A stretch of DNA of 56,792 bases. It comes from Haliea sp. Its GTDB lineage: Bacteria; Pseudomonadota; Gammaproteobacteria; Pseudomonadales; Halieaceae. Of the stretch, positions 26,691 to 36,709 are shown piece after piece. The DNA is taken from contig JAHEBM010000019.1 of assembly GCA_024642245.1 (NCBI GenBank), positions 1 through 56,792 of the forward strand, read 5' to 3'. The stretch's first letter is position 1; each line of letters begins with the position of its first letter. Position numbers and translations under genes: made by a program. The notes under the pieces are model-generated. The model was not told where the DNA came from and did not search any database. It worked only from the letters and a program-made list of their open reading frames with translations.

Positions 26691-29269
26691 TGTTCTCCCA
26701 GCACGAAAGTGGTCACCAGCTGTTGTGAATCGGCGCGGTGGTCGAAATGCTTGTCGCTGATGAGAGTGCTGAAATCCTGCAGCAGTTTATCCAGCTGCTG
26801 CAGCAACTGGTCAAGTTCCTCGCGTCTGTCGGTGTCGGTTTCCAGTAATTGCGGCAGGCGCGTCAGCTTCAGGCTGGTTACTGCTGCCAGCAGGGCGCGG
26901 GCTTCCTCATCCAGCTCGCTGCCGGTGTCGGTCCTGGGGAGCTGGGCCAGGTGGACCTGCAGTTGTTCGAGCTGGAACAGCAGTGAGCGGGGGTTGGTCG
27001 GGTCGAGCATGACCAGTTCAACCCCCAGTTCGATGCCGGAACGCTGGCGTCGCCGCCGCCGGTAGGTAATCAGCACCTCCATTGATGTCAGCAGTGAGTT
27101 GAGCAGCGTGGACTGGTCGGTCTCCCCCATCACCGGTGTCGCCAGGGTGCGCAGGGTGGTGATGATCTGGTGGGAGCGTTCGACGCGTTTGCCCAGTTCC
27201 ATGAAGCGCCAACCCACACCGCGAACCATGCTTTCCTGCATCAGTCCCGACAGCGCAACCAACCCGGTCACCAGCGGGTCGAGGGCCTCTTCCGGTGCCG
27301 AGGCCAGGCCGCCGGCCAGAGCGGAATCCAGCCCGTCGAGCTCATCGTGGAGGTCGTTGATCACTCGCATGGTATCGGTCGACAGCAACTCCTTGGACTC
27401 TTCGGCGCTGGCCAGCATGGCATTGAGGGTGAACTTGATGCTGCCGGTGCGACTACCGTCCTGTATGACCAGCAGCAATTCTTCGTCTGGCTGGGCCAGC
27501 AGGGCGGGTGTTGCGTCGACGAATCCGGGTTGGGTCGCGGTAATCTCGGTGACAGCCTGCAGCAGGGTTTTGCGGGCCGCGGGCCCGATGGGGTCCTCGC
27601 CGTGGAGCTGGACGAAAACCGTGCGCAGCAGGCGCAGGCCTGCCTCGGCTCGCTCCGCGTAGCGGCCCATCCAGTACAGGTTTTCCACCACCCGGCTGGG
27701 CAGGCTGACCAGTCCCGCTTCGATGTTGGTCCGCAGCGTGTCGGGCGCCACTTCAGTTTCGATAAAGCGTTCCGGCTCGGTCGCGGTTACCCAGGTATCC
27801 TTGCTGGGGCTGCCGGACTGCATGCTGATGACCCGCCCGCCCGGGCTGCCCCCGATCCTCGTCATACCCCCCGGCATGACCATGTATGAGGTATCTGTCG
27901 CCACCGAATAGGTGCGCAGAATCGCCGGCCGGGGTTCCAGTGCGTGATCTGAAAACGCTGGTATATGCGCCTTGTCCAGCCGTTCCTGGGCCACGAACTG
28001 GTAAGGGTTGCTGCGGATGCGGGACAGCAGCAGTGCTTGCTGGTCCTTGTCGAGATCGCCGCCCCAGACGCTGAGCAGGCCGCTGCCGCGGTAGATCGGC
28101 TTGATGATCAGCTGGTTGAAGTTGGCGATCACGAAGTCGAGGTCCGCGGCATCGCCGCACCAGTAGGTCCTGACGGAAGCCAGGCGTGGCTCACGGCCCA
28201 GCAGGCTTTTGCCGATCGCCGGCAGGTATTTGAGCAGTGCGGGATTTTCCAGCACCCCTGAGCCCAGCGGGTTGGCAATGACCACGCGGCCGTTGCGCAC
28301 GACCTCCAGCAGGCCGGGTACGCCAATACGGGAATCACTGCGCAGTTCGACCGGGTCACAAAATATATCGTCCACGCGGCGCAGCAGGACATCGACCCGC
28401 GTGAGTCCATCCAGTGACTTCATCCACAGAAAGCCGTTGCGTACCAGCAGGTCGCCGCTCTGGACCAGGGGCAGCCCCAGGTAGTTGGCCAGGTAGGCGT
28501 GTTCGAAGCGCGACTCATTCATGCCGCCGGGGGTGAGCAATGCAATGCACGGCAGATCGTCATTGGGTGACAGCGAGGCCAGCTTCAGGCGCAGCCGCTG
28601 GTAGAAGCTGGCAATGCGGTGAACATGGCTCTCGCGGTAGATACTGGGGAAAACCCGCGACATGACCGTGCGGTTTTCCAACACGTAACCCGCGCCGCTG
28701 GGGGCCTGGGTGCGATCCGACAGCACGCACATATTGCCATCGGTCATGCGCACCATATCCGCGGCGTGCAAAATCAGTTCATGCTCGCCGGGCATTTTCA
28801 GGCCCTGGCAGGCACGCAGGAAGCCGCCGTGGCTGAACAGTGCTTCCGGAGGCAGGATCCCGTGGCGCAGCAGTGTGCGCGGGCCGTAGAGGTCACGCAG
28901 AATCAGGTTGAACAGCTCCGCCCGCTCCAGCAGGCCGGCCTCGATTCGGGCCCAGTCCTCGCTGCCGATGACATAGGGTACCGGGTCCAGCTCCCACTTG
29001 TTGCCGGAAATGTCCTCCTGCCCGGTGATATTGTAGGTGGCGCCGTCGTCCCGCAGGATACGGCGCGCCTTGGTCTCGCGCTCCTGCAGCGCCTGGGCCC
29101 CGAGGTCGCGCAGGCTGTTAAGCAGGTAGTTCCACTGGGGTTTCAGGCTGCCGTCGGCCGCAACGGTGTCATCGAGCAGGCCGGGAAGGCTTTGGTACTC
29201 GAGCGGCCCGGATTGCTGGAACTGGGTCTGGACCTGGCTCAGGGTCGGTGAATTACTGGGGTTGGACAC
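26687..29269 (-). CDS. Circularly permuted ATP-grasp fused to alpha-E domain
   Basis: 860 residues from a GTG start at 29267-29269. Residues about 1-530 are a circularly permuted ATP-grasp (GAGYVLENRTVMSRVFP, VIANPLGSGVLENP, IIKPIYRGSG). The rest is an alpha-E helical domain beginning LPSRVVENLYWMGRYAERAE. ATP-grasp enzymes of this class are predicted amide or peptide ligases; the alpha-E partner is uncharacterised. The same two domains occur as separate genes upstream in this operon (32798-35223), so this is a diverged second set. Confidence 0.88.
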   Translation of the reverse strand: MSNPSNSPTLSQVQTQFQQSGPLEYQSLPGLLDDTVAADGSLKPQWNYLLNSLRDLGAQALQERETKARRILRDDGATYNITGQEDISGNKWELDPVPYVIGSEDWARIEAGLLERAELFNLILRDLYGPRTLLRHGILPPEALFSHGGFLRACQGLKMPGEHELILHAADMVRMTDGNMCVLSDRTQAPSGAGYVLENRTVMSRVFPSIYRESHVHRIASFYQRLRLKLASLSPNDDLPCIALLTPGGMNESRFEHAYLANYLGLPLVQSGDLLVRNGFLWMKSLDGLTRVDVLLRRVDDIFCDPVELRSDSRIGVPGLLEVVRNGRVVIANPLGSGVLENPALLKYLPAIGKSLLGREPRLASVRTYWCGDAADLDFVIANFNQLIIKPIYRGSGLLSVWGGDLDKDQQALLLSRIRSNPYQFVAQERLDKAHIPAFSDHALEPRPAILRTYSVATDTSYMVMPGGMTRIGGSPGGRVISMQSGSPSKDTWVTATEPERFIETEVAPDTLRTNIEAGLVSLPSRVVENLYWMGRYAERAEAGLRLLRTVFVQLHGEDPIGPAARKTLLQAVTEITATQPGFVDATPALLAQPDEELLLVIQDGSRTGSIKFTLNAMLASAEESKELLSTDTMRVINDLHDELDGLDSALAGGLASAPEEALDPLVTGLVALSGLMQESMVRGVGWRFMELGKRVERSHQIITTLRTLATPVMGETDQSTLLNSLLTSMEVLITYRRRRRQRSGIELGVELVMLDPTNPRSLLFQLEQLQVHLAQLPRTDTGSELDEEARALLAAVTSLKLTRLPQLLETDTDRREELDQLLQQLDKLLQDFSTLISDKHFDHRADSQQLVTTFVLGEQ

Positions 29270-29399
29270 AGATGCTACCTGTAACGATGTTGTGGCGGGC
29301 AGGCCCTGGCGGCCCGCCTATCCCTTCTTATATCGGGGCCTAGTATAGCCGTATTGGCCGGGTCGGGAGGAAATACCTTTCACCACGGCCTTTTTGCCA

Positions 29400-32300
29400 T
29401 CAGGGTTTTCGCGGGTGGCGCATATCCAGCATGTATGGGTATTCCCCCGGCGACTCCTCCGGGGGTGGGTCCATGGGCCTGGGCACCTGCTGGTTGGGGA
29501 AAAACTCCCGCAGTGCGATCACTTCCGGCTGCGGTATGAACGGGCCCTGGGTATGGCTGACGGTTTCGAAGCGATTGATGCGCCTGGCCTCCGCTTCCAG
29601 GGAGTTGACGGGAAAGGTCTCGTAGCTGCGCCCGCCGGGGTGGGCGACGTGGTAGGTGCAGCCGCCTATGGAGCGCCCGTTCCAGGTATCGATCAGGTCA
29701 AACGTCAGTGGCACGTGCACGCCGATCAACGGGTGCAGGGCGGAGGGTGGTTGCCAGGCGCGGTAGCGCACGCCGCCGACGTATTCCGCGTGCCTGCCGG
29801 TTGCGCGCATCGGCACACGCCGGCCATTGCAGGCCAGCACATAGCGCCCTTCCACCAGGCCAGTGGCGCGCAGTTGCAGGCGTTCTACCGACGAATCCAC
29901 GTAGCGGGAGGTGCCGAAGCTGGTGGTTTCCTCTCCGAGCACGTGCCAGGGCTCGACCGCCCAGCGCAACTCCAGCTCGATATCGTCCAGCTGCACCCGG
30001 CCATAGTGGGGGAAGCGAAACTCCTCGAAAGGTGCCAGCCAGTCCAGGTCGAAAGCGTAGCCATGGGCCTGCAGGTCCTCCACTACAAATTTCATGTCCT
30101 GCCATATGTAGTGCGGCAGCATGAAGCGGTCATGCAGCTCGGTGCCCCAACGTACCAGCGGTTTGTGGTAGGGCGTCTTCCAGAAGCGGGCCACCAGGGC
30201 GCGCAGCAACAGTGCCTGTACCAGCGCCATGCGGCTGTGGGGTGGCATCTCGAAGCCGCGGAATTCGAGAATACCGAGGCGACCGGTGGTGCTGTTGGGT
30301 GAGTAAAGCTTGTCGATACAGAACTCGGCGCGGTGGGTATTGCCGGTGACGTCGATCAGCAGGTTGCGCAACAGCCTGTCTACCAGCCAGGGCTGCGGGA
30401 CCTCGCCGTCGGACATCTGGGCGAAGGCCACCTCCAGCTCATAGAGCATTTCATCGCGACCCTCGTCCACCCTGGGCGCCTGGCTGGTGGGTCCGATAAA
30501 CATGCCGGAAAACAGGTAGGACAAGCTGGGATGGTGCTGCCAGAAGGTGATCAGGCTGCGCAGCAGGTCCGGGCGCCGCAGCAGGGGGCTGTCCGCGGGT
30601 GTTGCCCCGCCCAGGGTGATGTGATTGCCACCGCCGGTACCGGTATGACGGCCATCGAGCATAAACTTCTCGGTAGACAGCCTGGACAGGCGGGCCTCCT
30701 CATAAAGCGCCGTCGTGTTCTCGACCAGTTCATCCCAGTTGTTGGCGGGGTGGACGTTGACCTCTATGACGCCCGGGTCGGGGGTGACCAGCAGTTTCTG
30801 CAGGCGCGGGTCGCGGGGAGGCTCGTAGCCCTCGATGATAATGGGTGTAGCCAGCGCCGCGGCGGTGTCCTCGATGGCGGCCACCAGTTCGACGTAATCC
30901 TCGAGATATTCCAGCGGTGGAATAAAGGCGTGCAGGCGGCCTCCGCGAGCTTCCAGGCACAGGGCGGTCCGGACCACTGCCTCGTAGTCGTCCTCATCGG
31001 GCAGGTCATCCGGCGCCTCTCCCTCGTGCTCGAAATGCAGGTCTGTGCGCGGGGCCAATTCCTCCCGCGGCTCGAACGGATCGCGCTGGGGGGTAAGCAG
31101 GTCTGCTTTTTTTGCCAGTTGTGGTAAGTCATTCAGTGGCAGGCGTAAGCCCATGGGGGAGTCGCCGGGAATCAGGGTGATGCGCTCGCGCTTCATCGGC
31201 CACAGGCTGCTGCGCCAGCGTTTTCCCTCTTCGATGACGGGCCAGCCGGTACTGCGACTGAGCGGTATGACCACGCCTGTGGGCACGTCGAACCCGCGTT
31301 CGATCAGGCGCGCCAGCCGCCTGCGATCGAGGCTACCCTTGAGTTTCTGGGCGAGTATATCGAGGTTTTTCGGCAGGTTCTGTTCCTGCATCAGGTAATA
31401 CAGGCCGTCTTCGAAAGCGGGTTGGCAGCAGCGCCTCGGTAGCGCCATCAGGTCGCACAGGTGCCGGCCAAACCTCTGCACGGTCTTGATGTCGTGGCCG
31501 TAGTCCTTGTCCACCCGGGCCAGCAGGGCGGGGTCATTCCACAGCGGCTCACCGTCCTTGCGCCAGAAGACACCCAGCGCCCAGCGCGGCACCTCCTCAC
31601 CCGGGTACCACTTGCCCTGGCCGTAGTGCAGCAGGCCGTGGGGCGCGAAGCGATCGCGCAGGCGCAGCAGCAGGGTTTTTGCCAGGCTGAGCTTTTCCGC
31701 TCCCAGTGCACCGGTATTCCATTGCTCGGACTCCATGTCGTCAACGGAAACGAAAGTGGGCTCGCCGCCCATGGTCAGGCGCACATCGTTTTGCCGGAAC
31801 TCGGTGTCGACGGCCGCCCCCAGCGCCAGGATCTGCTGCCATTGCTCCTCGCTGTAGGGCTTGGTTACCCGCGGGTCCTCGAGGATTCGCGTCACCGTAT
31901 TACTGAAATCGAACTCCACCTCGCACTTGTCGGTCGCGCCCACGATGGGTGCCGCCGAGACCGGATTCGGTGTGCAGGCCAGGGGTATATGACCCTCGCT
32001 GGCGAACAGGCCGGAGGTTGGGTCCAGGCCTACCCAGCCGGCGCCCGGCAGAAACACCTCGCACCAGGCGTGCAGGTCGGTGAAATCCTCGGCGGCCCCG
32101 GAAGGGCCGTCCAGGGATTTTTCATCCGGTTTCAGCTGTACCAGGTAGCCCGAGGCAAAGCGGGCCGCCAGACCCAGGTGACGCAACAGCTGCACCAGCA
32201 GCCAGGCCGAGTCCCGGCAGGATCCCTTCGCCTTTGCCAGGGTCTCCTCCGGCGTCTGGATACCCGGCTCCAGTCTCACCAGGTATTCAATTTCCTGCTG

Positions 32301-32756
32301 GACCTGCTGGTTGATCTCCACCAGAAAGTCATTGATGGGCCGCTTTTTGGTATTCACCCCGGCCAGGAACTGGTCGAATTTGGGGCTTCCCTCGAGGGTC
32401 TCGAGGTAGGGCAGCAGCTCCCCCTTGAGCTGGGAGGTGTAGTTGAAGGGAAACGTTTCCGCGTATTCCTCCACGAAAAAGTCGAACGGGTTGATGGTGG
32501 TCATGTCGGCGATGACCTCGACATCCACTTCAAACTCGGTACATTTTTCCGGGAACACGAGCCTTGCCAGGTAGTTACCGAAGGCATCCTGTTGCCAGTT
32601 GATAAAGTGTTCCTGCGGCTTTATTTTCAGGCTGTAGCTGTGAATCGGGGTGCGGGAGTGGGGCGCCGGGCGCAGTCGCACCGTGTGGGGCGACATGCGC
32701 ACCGGGCGGTCGAATTTATAGGAAGTGCGGTGATTGATCGCAACGCGAATAGTCAT
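29400..32756 (-). CDS. Transglutaminase domain plus DUF2126, large protein
   Basis: 1118 residues. The N-terminal 300 residues are transglutaminase-like with Cys in GSCRDSAWLL, His in DLHAWCEVF and Asp in VGLDPTSGLF. The remaining 800 residues are DUF2126, with MGGEPTFVS, a GKWYPGE stretch and HTGTGGGNHITLGG, which resembles parts of ligase folds. Such two-part proteins are regular companions of circularly permuted ATP-grasp and alpha-E genes. Reaction and substrate are unknown. It follows the alpha-E gene by 41 bases. Confidence 0.88.
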   Translation of the reverse strand: MTIRVAINHRTSYKFDRPVRMSPHTVRLRPAPHSRTPIHSYSLKIKPQEHFINWQQDAFGNYLARLVFPEKCTEFEVDVEVIADMTTINPFDFFVEEYAETFPFNYTSQLKGELLPYLETLEGSPKFDQFLAGVNTKKRPINDFLVEINQQVQQEIEYLVRLEPGIQTPEETLAKAKGSCRDSAWLLVQLLRHLGLAARFASGYLVQLKPDEKSLDGPSGAAEDFTDLHAWCEVFLPGAGWVGLDPTSGLFASEGHIPLACTPNPVSAAPIVGATDKCEVEFDFSNTVTRILEDPRVTKPYSEEQWQQILALGAAVDTEFRQNDVRLTMGGEPTFVSVDDMESEQWNTGALGAEKLSLAKTLLLRLRDRFAPHGLLHYGQGKWYPGEEVPRWALGVFWRKDGEPLWNDPALLARVDKDYGHDIKTVQRFGRHLCDLMALPRRCCQPAFEDGLYYLMQEQNLPKNLDILAQKLKGSLDRRRLARLIERGFDVPTGVVIPLSRSTGWPVIEEGKRWRSSLWPMKRERITLIPGDSPMGLRLPLNDLPQLAKKADLLTPQRDPFEPREELAPRTDLHFEHEGEAPDDLPDEDDYEAVVRTALCLEARGGRLHAFIPPLEYLEDYVELVAAIEDTAAALATPIIIEGYEPPRDPRLQKLLVTPDPGVIEVNVHPANNWDELVENTTALYEEARLSRLSTEKFMLDGRHTGTGGGNHITLGGATPADSPLLRRPDLLRSLITFWQHHPSLSYLFSGMFIGPTSQAPRVDEGRDEMLYELEVAFAQMSDGEVPQPWLVDRLLRNLLIDVTGNTHRAEFCIDKLYSPNSTTGRLGILEFRGFEMPPHSRMALVQALLLRALVARFWKTPYHKPLVRWGTELHDRFMLPHYIWQDMKFVVEDLQAHGYAFDLDWLAPFEEFRFPHYGRVQLDDIELELRWAVEPWHVLGEETTSFGTSRYVDSSVERLQLRATGLVEGRYVLACNGRRVPMRATGRHAEYVGGVRYRAWQPPSALHPLIGVHVPLTFDLIDTWNGRSIGGCTYHVAHPGGRSYETFPVNSLEAEARRINRFETVSHTQGPFIPQPEVIALREFFPNQQVPRPMDPPPEESPGEYPYMLDMRHPRKP

Positions 32757-32797
32757 TTTTTAGATACCGCCTCTGGCCCTGTGGGCCGTGAAAGTGT

Positions 32798-33730
32798 TCA
32801 TGGCCTGGGTGGCATGAACCAGGTGGAACTGATCGTGCCGCCCAGAGTATTCAACTCCAGCTGGAAACGATCGATAAACCTGTGCAGCCCTTCCCGACCG
32901 GCTGTTTCCGGGTTAAAACGCGACAGGCTGCGGCGGGAGCGCTCCAGTATTTTCAGGGCGTCCGTGTTATTTTTCAGTGGTACCAGTTCCTCCCGGATGC
33001 CGTCGAGGCAAAACCTTACCGACCGGGGCAGGGTGCGCTCCCGGAAAACAAACTCCACCACGGAATTGGCTTCCACCAGCGGCCCGACGGTCCTGCGGTA
33101 GGTGCCCATGGCGGACAGGGACTGGAGCAGGCTGGCCCAGATCAGGGGGTCCACTGCCTTGTTGAGCCGCTCGGTGCCCAGCAACGCGCCCGCGCCCACG
33201 TCGATCACCCGCGTGGCCATGTCCGCCCGTTCCAGCAGGTGCCCCAGCTTGATAAAGCGGTAGGCGTGGTCGCGGCACAGCGTGGACATCAGCAGGCCAT
33301 TGATCATCTGGCAGCGGGTAGTCACCTGCTCCAGGAACTGGTGACGGTTGCGGCGGCCTACGGATTTTCGCGCCCGCGCCTGGGAATAGAGAAAGAGCTC
33401 ATTGACATGCTCCCACACCTCCTCGGGCAGCACGTCCCGGGTGGTGCGCACGTTTTCCCTGGCCGCCCTGATGCAGTGGCGAATACTGCCGGGATTTTCC
33501 TCGTCGGCGATGAGGAAATTGAGCACATTCTGCTCGTTGAATGCCTTGTCGCCGAATATGGGCTCTCCGTCCAGGATACGTACCAGGATGTCCCAGCCGG
33601 GCTCCGACCCGGCGGGGATGTCCATGATGAGGTGCGTGTAAGCCTGGGTAAGGCGCGCTGTATCCTCGGCCCGCTCAAGGTAGCGCGCCATCCAGTAGAG
33701 CCGTTCGGCCACCCGCGAAAGCATAATCAT
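32798..33730 (-). CDS. Alpha-E domain protein (DUF403)
   Basis: 310 residues, nearly all helical, beginning MLSRVAERLYWMARYLERAEDTAR after a short lead, the alpha-E hallmark. Function is unknown; it always travels with circularly permuted ATP-grasp proteins. Its start overlaps the stop of the ATP-grasp gene by four bases, implying coupled translation and a probable complex. Confidence 0.9.
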   Translation of the reverse strand: MIMLSRVAERLYWMARYLERAEDTARLTQAYTHLIMDIPAGSEPGWDILVRILDGEPIFGDKAFNEQNVLNFLIADEENPGSIRHCIRAARENVRTTRDVLPEEVWEHVNELFLYSQARARKSVGRRNRHQFLEQVTTRCQMINGLLMSTLCRDHAYRFIKLGHLLERADMATRVIDVGAGALLGTERLNKAVDPLIWASLLQSLSAMGTYRRTVGPLVEANSVVEFVFRERTLPRSVRFCLDGIREELVPLKNNTDALKILERSRRSLSRFNPETAGREGLHRFIDRFQLELNTLGGTISSTWFMPPRP

Positions 33731-35223
33731 TTCCGCTTGCCCTCCACTATCCAGGTGTCCTTGCTGCCGCCGCCCTGGGAAGAGTTCACCACCAGTGAAC
33801 CTTTGACCAGCGCCACCCGGGTCAGGCCCCCGGGGGTGACCCAGGTTTCCTTGCCCTGCAGTATGAAGGGCCTCAGGTCCAGGTGCCGGGGTTCCACGGT
33901 GTCGTCGATATAGGTGGGCGCGGTGGATAGAGACAGTGTCGGCTGGGCGATGTAGTTGCGCGGGTTCTTTTCGATCAGTTTGGCGAATTCGGCGCGTTTT
34001 TCCTTGCTTGCATGGGGGCCGACCATCAGGCCGTACCCGCCCGACTCGTTCGCCGGCTTGACCACCAGCTTGTCAAGGTTCGCCAGTACGTAGTCCCGGT
34101 CGGGTTCGTTCATGCATAAATAGGTTTTTACTGACGCCAGGCTGGGCTCTTCCCCGAGGTAGTAGCGGATCATCTCCGGCACGAAGGCGTAAACCACCTT
34201 GTCGTCGGCGACCCCGCTTCCCGGCGCGTTGGCAATTGCCACATTGCCCTGTTTCCAGGCGCGCATTATCCCGGGTACGCCCAGGGTGGAGTCCTCCCGG
34301 AAAGTCTCCGGGTCGAGAAAGTCGTCATCGATACGGCGGTAGACCACGTCCACCCGCTCCGGGCCGTCCACGGTGAGCATATAAAGGCAGTCATCCTCAT
34401 CGACAAACAGGTCGGAACCTTCCACCAGCTCGGCGCCCATGCCCTGCGCCAGATAGGCGTGTTCGAAGTAGGCGGAGTTGAAAATGCCCGGGGTCAGTAC
34501 CACGATGCAGGGCCGGCGCTGCTCCCGGGGGGACAGGGACGCCAGGGTGCTGTACAGGCGGGAGGGGTAGTCGTCGACCGGCAGTATGCTGTGGTTCTTG
34601 AACAGCTCCGGCAATACCCGCTTGGTGATTTCCCGGTTCTCGAGCATATAGGACACCCCGGAAGGTACCCGCAGGTTGTCTTCCAGCACATAGAACCTGC
34701 CGTCCCTGTCGCGCACCAGGTCGGTGCCGCAGATATGGGCCCACGCACCATAGCGGGGCGAGACATTGGCACACTCGGGCTTGTAGTTGCCGGACTCCAG
34801 CACGATATCGGCAGGTAGCAGGCCGTCGGCCAGTATCTTTTGCTTGTTATAGATGTCGTCGATGAACCGGTTCAGTGCACGGCTGCGCTGGGCCAGTCCC
34901 CGACTGACTTTTTCCCACTCCCGGGCCGGGATGATGCGGGGGATGATATCGAAGGGCCACGCCCTGTCGATGTTCTTGCCCTCACTGTAAATTGTAAAGG
35001 AGATGCCCATTTCCCGGATGGCCAATTCTGCAGCCTGGCGCCGGGCAGCCATTTCCTTGCTGGACAGGCTCTGCAGCATTTTCACGGCATGGCGCGCCGC
35101 GGCGCGCGGCCGGCCGGCGTCAGTAATCAACTCATCGAAGAAGTCGCCGGTCTTGTTGGTGTTGTAGAGCTTCCAGCTGTTATTCATTTGCCCGCGATCC
35201 GGTAAGTGTTGGGGGTGTGCCAT
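33727..35223 (-). CDS. Circularly permuted ATP-grasp type 2 protein
   Basis: 498 residues from the ATG at 35221-35223, chosen for AGGTGA five bases upstream; alternatives are TTG at 35238 and ATG at 35187. Recognisable parts are IDDIYNKQKILADGLLP, GVSYMLENREITKRVLPELF, AIANAPGSGVADDK and VVKPANESGGYG. The class is predicted to ligate amino or carboxyl groups using ATP. First gene of the operon that runs to 25806. A direct repeat GGTGATTGC lies twice at 35224-35243, next to the start. Confidence 0.88.
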   Translation of the reverse strand: MAHPQHLPDRGQMNNSWKLYNTNKTGDFFDELITDAGRPRAAARHAVKMLQSLSSKEMAARRQAAELAIREMGISFTIYSEGKNIDRAWPFDIIPRIIPAREWEKVSRGLAQRSRALNRFIDDIYNKQKILADGLLPADIVLESGNYKPECANVSPRYGAWAHICGTDLVRDRDGRFYVLEDNLRVPSGVSYMLENREITKRVLPELFKNHSILPVDDYPSRLYSTLASLSPREQRRPCIVVLTPGIFNSAYFEHAYLAQGMGAELVEGSDLFVDEDDCLYMLTVDGPERVDVVYRRIDDDFLDPETFREDSTLGVPGIMRAWKQGNVAIANAPGSGVADDKVVYAFVPEMIRYYLGEEPSLASVKTYLCMNEPDRDYVLANLDKLVVKPANESGGYGLMVGPHASKEKRAEFAKLIEKNPRNYIAQPTLSLSTAPTYIDDTVEPRHLDLRPFILQGKETWVTPGGLTRVALVKGSLVVNSSQGGGSKDTWIVEGKRK

Positions 35224-35342
35224 GCAATCACCTAGCAATCACCGCGCCAATTCGCGGTAGGGGAAACCAGAGTGCCATGGGAGTGCATGACCTGCAATGA
35301 GAGAAACCCCGCGGTACCCTTATCGGCGGGGGATCTTTGGGG

Positions 35343-35348
35343 TAGAAT
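35343..35348 (+). promoter_or_regulatory. Candidate -10 element of glyA
   Basis: TAGAAT followed by GCGCCGC. A poor -35 (TTATCG) lies 17 bases upstream. Leader of about 50 bases to the glyA ATG. Confidence 0.45.
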
Positions 35349-35406
35349 GCGCCGCTTTCTATCCGGGGGCGGGTCTGGCTGCCCCCCAACAAGCCAGGGG
35401 AAAACC

Positions 35407-36669
35407 ATGTTCGACAAAAACATGACCATCGCGGGGTTTGACGACGAGATCTTTTCGGCGATCCGGGAAGAGGAGCACCGGCAGGAAGAGCACATCGAGC
35501 TCATCGCCTCCGAGAACTATGCCAGCCCGCGCGTGCTGCAGGCCCAGGGCACGGTGTTGACCAACAAGTACGCCGAGGGATATCCGGGTAAACGCTATTA
35601 CGGCGGTTGCGAATACGTTGACAAGGCGGAGGTACTGGCGATCGAGCGCGCGAAGGCACTGTTTGGCGCCGCTTATGCCAACGTGCAGCCCCATTCTGGC
35701 TCCCAGGCCAACGCCGCTGTCTACCTGGCCCTGTGCGAGCCGGGCGATACCGTGCTGGGCATGAGCCTGGCCGATGGTGGCCACCTGACCCATGGCGCGA
35801 GTGTCAATTTCTCCGGCAAGGTCTACCACGCGGTGCAATACGGTCTCGATCATGCTACCGGCGAAGTCGACTACGCCCAGGTGGAAGCGCTGGCCCTGGA
35901 GCACAAACCGAAGATGATTGTGGCGGGCTTTTCCGCCTATTCCCGCATTATGGACTGGGCCCGGTTTCGGGCTATCGCCGACAAGGTGGGTGCCTACCTG
36001 CTGGTCGATATGGCCCACGTGGCAGGCCTGGTTGCCGCCGGCGTTTATCCCAACCCGGTTCCCCATGCCGACGTGGTGACCTCGACGACCCACAAGACCC
36101 TGCGCGGACCCCGGGGCGGTCTTATCCTCGCCCGTGCCAATGAAGCGCTGGAGAAAAAATTCAATTCCGCCGTCTTCCCCGGTGGCCAGGGCGGACCGCT
36201 GATGCATGTGATTGCTGCGAAGGCGGTGAGTTTCAAGGAGGCGGCAAGCCCTGAGTTTGTCAGCTACCAGAAACAGGTGGTTGCCAATGCCAGGGCGATG
36301 GCGGCGACCTTCCTGGCGCGGGGCATCAATATTGTGTCCGGCGGTACCGATAACCACCTGATGCTGGTCGATCTCATCGGCAAGCCCTATACCGGCAAGG
36401 ATGCAGATGCCGCCCTGGGTGATGCCAATATCACGGTCAACAAGAACGCGGTGCCCAATGATCCGCGCTCGCCCTTCGTCACTTCCGGCTTGCGGGTGGG
36501 CACGCCGGCCATCACCACGCGCGGTTTTGGCGAGGCGGAAACAATCGAGCTGACCGGCTGGATCTGTGATGTGCTTGAGTCGCTGGAGAACGGCACATCC
36601 GAGCAGGTGATAGCGCTGGTCAAGGCCAAGGTGCTCGAGATCTGCGCGCGCTTTCCGGTATACCGTTAG
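35407..36669 (+). CDS. glyA: Serine hydroxymethyltransferase
   Basis: 420 residues from ATG 35407 (AGGGGA upstream); an earlier in-frame ATG at 35272 precedes the likely promoter. Motifs: [34 protein letters not shown] and the PLP lysine in [12 protein letters not shown]. It interconverts serine and glycine and makes 5,10-methylene-THF. It is convergent with the FNR-type gene. In Pseudomonas glyA also lies close to nrdR and the rib genes. Confidence 0.96.
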   Translation: MFDKNMTIAGFDDEIFSAIREEEHRQEEHIELIASENYASPRVLQAQGTVLTNKYAEGYPGKRYYGGCEYVDKAEVLAIERAKALFGAAYANVQPHSGSQANAAVYLALCEPGDTVLGMSLADGGHLTHGASVNFSGKVYHAVQYGLDHATGEVDYAQVEALALEHKPKMIVAGFSAYSRIMDWARFRAIADKVGAYLLVDMAHVAGLVAAGVYPNPVPHADVVTSTTHKTLRGPRGGLILARANEALEKKFNSAVFPGGQGGPLMHVIAAKAVSFKEAASPEFVSYQKQVVANARAMAATFLARGINIVSGGTDNHLMLVDLIGKPYTGKDADAALGDANITVNKNAVPNDPRSPFVTSGLRVGTPAITTRGFGEAETIELTGWICDVLESLENGTSEQVIALVKAKVLEICARFPVYR

Positions 36670-36709
36670 CGCGGCCGCAGCTTCGGCGCCATACCCGGAC
36701 AGCGCTACA

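Noticed and set aside
29294..29318. GGCGGGC/GCCCGCC hairpin between the two ATP-grasp sets
   Set aside because: No T-run in the direction of transcription; could be an mRNA structure, but not enough to call.
31461..33101. 546-residue + strand frame opposite the transglutaminase gene
   Set aside because: Shadow frame; the minus-strand genes have clear motifs.
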